Origin: Bacillota bacterium
GTDB lineage: Bacteria > Bacillota > Clostridia > Peptostreptococcales > Anaerovoracaceae
Assembly (NCBI GenBank): GCA_017431395.1
Contig: JAFRLD010000185.1
Span: 1-7,831, forward strand
Length of the DNA stretch: 7,831 nt
Reading direction: 5' to 3'
A model generated the notes under the pieces. That model was not told where the DNA came from, searched no databases, and saw only the letters and a program-made list of their open reading frames with translations. Shown in pieces: positions 6,675 through 7,831 of this stretch (the first letter of the stretch is position 1; the number at the start of each line of letters is the position of its first letter). Both the position numbers and the translations under genes were made by a program.

Positions 6675-7831
6675 ATGTATTTCAACTATCTGGAGAAGGC
6701 AGACCCGGAAGTGGCTGCTTCAATCAAAAGAGAAATCAATCGGCAGGAAACGAAGATCGAGATGATCGCTTCTGAGAACTTCGTCAATTACGAGATCATG
6801 GAAGCCGCCGGAAGCGCGCTGACCAACAAGTACGCCGAAGGATACCCGGGCAAGCGGTACTACGGCGGATGTGAGTTCGTGGATGAGGTAGAGCAGCTGG
6901 CGATCGACCGTGCCTGCAAGCTGTTCGGAGCGGACCACGCCAACGTGCAGCCCCACTCCGGAGCCAACGCCAATACTGCAGTCTATCAGGCGGTGCTGGA
7001 ATACGGCGACACCGTGCTGGGCATGGACCTCAGTAACGGCGGACACCTGTCCCATGGATCCCCGGTCAACATCTCCGGCAAGTCCTACAATTTCGTATCC
7101 TATGGACTGGGTGAAGATGAGAGGATCGACTACGATGACGTTCGTGAAAAGGCTAAGAAGCATCAGCCGAAGCTGATCGTCGCAGGCGCTTCCGCTTATC
7201 CGAGAGCGATCGATTTCAAGACCTTCAAGGAGATCGCGGACGAGGTCGGCGCCCTGTTCATGGTCGACATGGCCCATATCGCAGGCCTGGTCGCGGTAGG
7301 CCTTCACGAGAATCCGGTTCCGTACGCGGACATCGTAACGACCACCACACACAAGACACTGAGAGGCCCGCGCGGCGGCATGATCCTCTGCACGGAAGAT
7401 CTTAAGAAAAAGATCAACTCCGCAGTATTCCCGGGAACCCAGGGTGGCCCGCTGATGCACATCATCGCGGCTAAGGCTGTCTGCCTGAAGGAAGCGCTGG
7501 AGCCGTCCTTCAAGGATTACCAGCAGCAGGTCATTGATAATGCCCAGGCACTGGCCGAAGGCATGATCTCCCACGGATTCGACCTCGTCTCCGGTGGCAC
7601 GGACAACCATCTGATCCTGGTGAAGCTGCTGAACAAGGGCGTTACCGGCAAGGTCGCAGAGAAGCTGCTGGACGATGCCAACATCACCACCAACAAGAAC
7701 TCCATCCCGAACGATCCTGAGAAACCGTTCGTGACCTCCGGCCTGCGGATGGGCACACCGGCCATGACCTCCCGCGGCTTCAAGGAAGACGACGTGAAGC
7801 TTGTGACCGATGCGATCGCACTGGTCATCGA
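6675..7831 (+). CDS. glyA: Serine hydroxymethyltransferase (runs off right edge)
   Basis: Cytosolic PLP-dependent enzyme interconverting serine and glycine with transfer of a one-carbon unit to tetrahydrofolate; the main source of methylene-THF for purine, thymidylate and methionine synthesis. The window holds 385 codons of an expected 410-420. Signatures in order: IEMIASENF (28-36), [13 protein letters not shown] (53-65), QPHSGANAN (92-100), [15 protein letters not shown] (122-136), VDMAHIAGL (197-205), the PLP-binding Lys227 in [14 protein letters not shown] (222-235), FPGTQGGP (252-259) and SGLRMGTPA near the edge. The catalytic Asp198, His201 and Lys227 are all present. ATG 6675 follows a very strong site, AAGGAG (6663-6668), with 6 bases between. 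It may be read from its own promoter or by readthrough from ftsH-pucR; the palindrome at 6601-6623 suggests control at this junction. Assignment is near certain. Confidence 0.97.
   Translation, partial: MYFNYLEKADPEVAASIKREINRQETKIEMIASENFVNYEIMEAAGSALTNKYAEGYPGKRYYGGCEFVDEVEQLAIDRACKLFGADHANVQPHSGANANTAVYQAVLEYGDTVLGMDLSNGGHLSHGSPVNISGKSYNFVSYGLGEDERIDYDDVREKAKKHQPKLIVAGASAYPRAIDFKTFKEIADEVGALFMVDMAHIAGLVAVGLHENPVPYADIVTTTTHKTLRGPRGGMILCTEDLKKKINSAVFPGTQGGPLMHIIAAKAVCLKEALEPSFKDYQQQVIDNAQALAEGMISHGFDLVSGGTDNHLILVKLLNKGVTGKVAEKLLDDANITTNKNSIPNDPEKPFVTSGLRMGTPAMTSRGFKEDDVKLVTDAIALVI

Noticed and set aside
7035..7065. GlyA reads [10 protein letters not shown] where many homologs have a His before GGHL
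   Set aside because: This position varies among SHMT enzymes, and the catalytic Asp, His and Lys are all present, so it does not suggest altered function.
6720..7610. A 296-codon open frame on the minus strand opposite glyA
   Set aside because: glyA on the plus strand is unmistakable; the antisense frame reflects codon bias only.

Overview
The window looks like chromosomal DNA from a GC-rich member of the Firmicutes, most likely class Clostridia. The grounds are strong AG-rich Shine-Dalgarno sites, sigma-A-type promoters with extended -10 elements, GTG and TTG starts, a clostridial-type FtsH, a PucR/CdaR-type regulator and a clostridial-looking GlyA. This placement is inference from protein style; no rRNA or other marker is present.

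Left part, minus strand (1-816): a promoter at 788-816 drives a small Cys/His-containing protein (388-756). It overlaps by 8 bases a ClC-family anion channel/transporter gene that starts at GTG 395 and runs off the left edge. The channel has alanine where the family normally has its gating glutamate.

Middle, plus strand (822-2654): a self-contained two-gene transcription unit. A strong extended -10 promoter (822-850) is followed by a membrane-anchored, Lys/Glu-rich protein with two 46-residue repeats (898-1542), then a ten-helix acyltransferase-3 family protein (1550-2584), and a classical intrinsic terminator (2629-2654). The acyltransferase has Asn in place of the family's near-invariant His.

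Right part, plus strand (2689-7831): a consensus-like promoter (2689-2717) drives ftsH, which starts at TTG 2765 rather than at the longer in-frame ATG 2708. FtsH carries a coiled-coil and acidic C-terminal extension not typical of the family. Its stop overlaps the GTG start of a PucR-family regulator by 4 bases, so the two genes are almost certainly co-translated. An 83-base gap containing a perfect 11-bp inverted repeat separates the regulator from glyA (serine hydroxymethyltransferase), which runs off the right edge.

The divergent region 757-897 and the spacers 2585-2764 and 6592-6674 hold the regulatory signals. No RNA genes, CRISPR arrays, insertion sequences or attachment sites were seen. 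No clearly new multi-gene system is present. The points most worth following up are the acyltransferase lacking its His together with its repeat-protein partner, the ClC lacking its gating Glu, the tailed FtsH fused in translation to a PucR regulator, and the palindrome before glyA.
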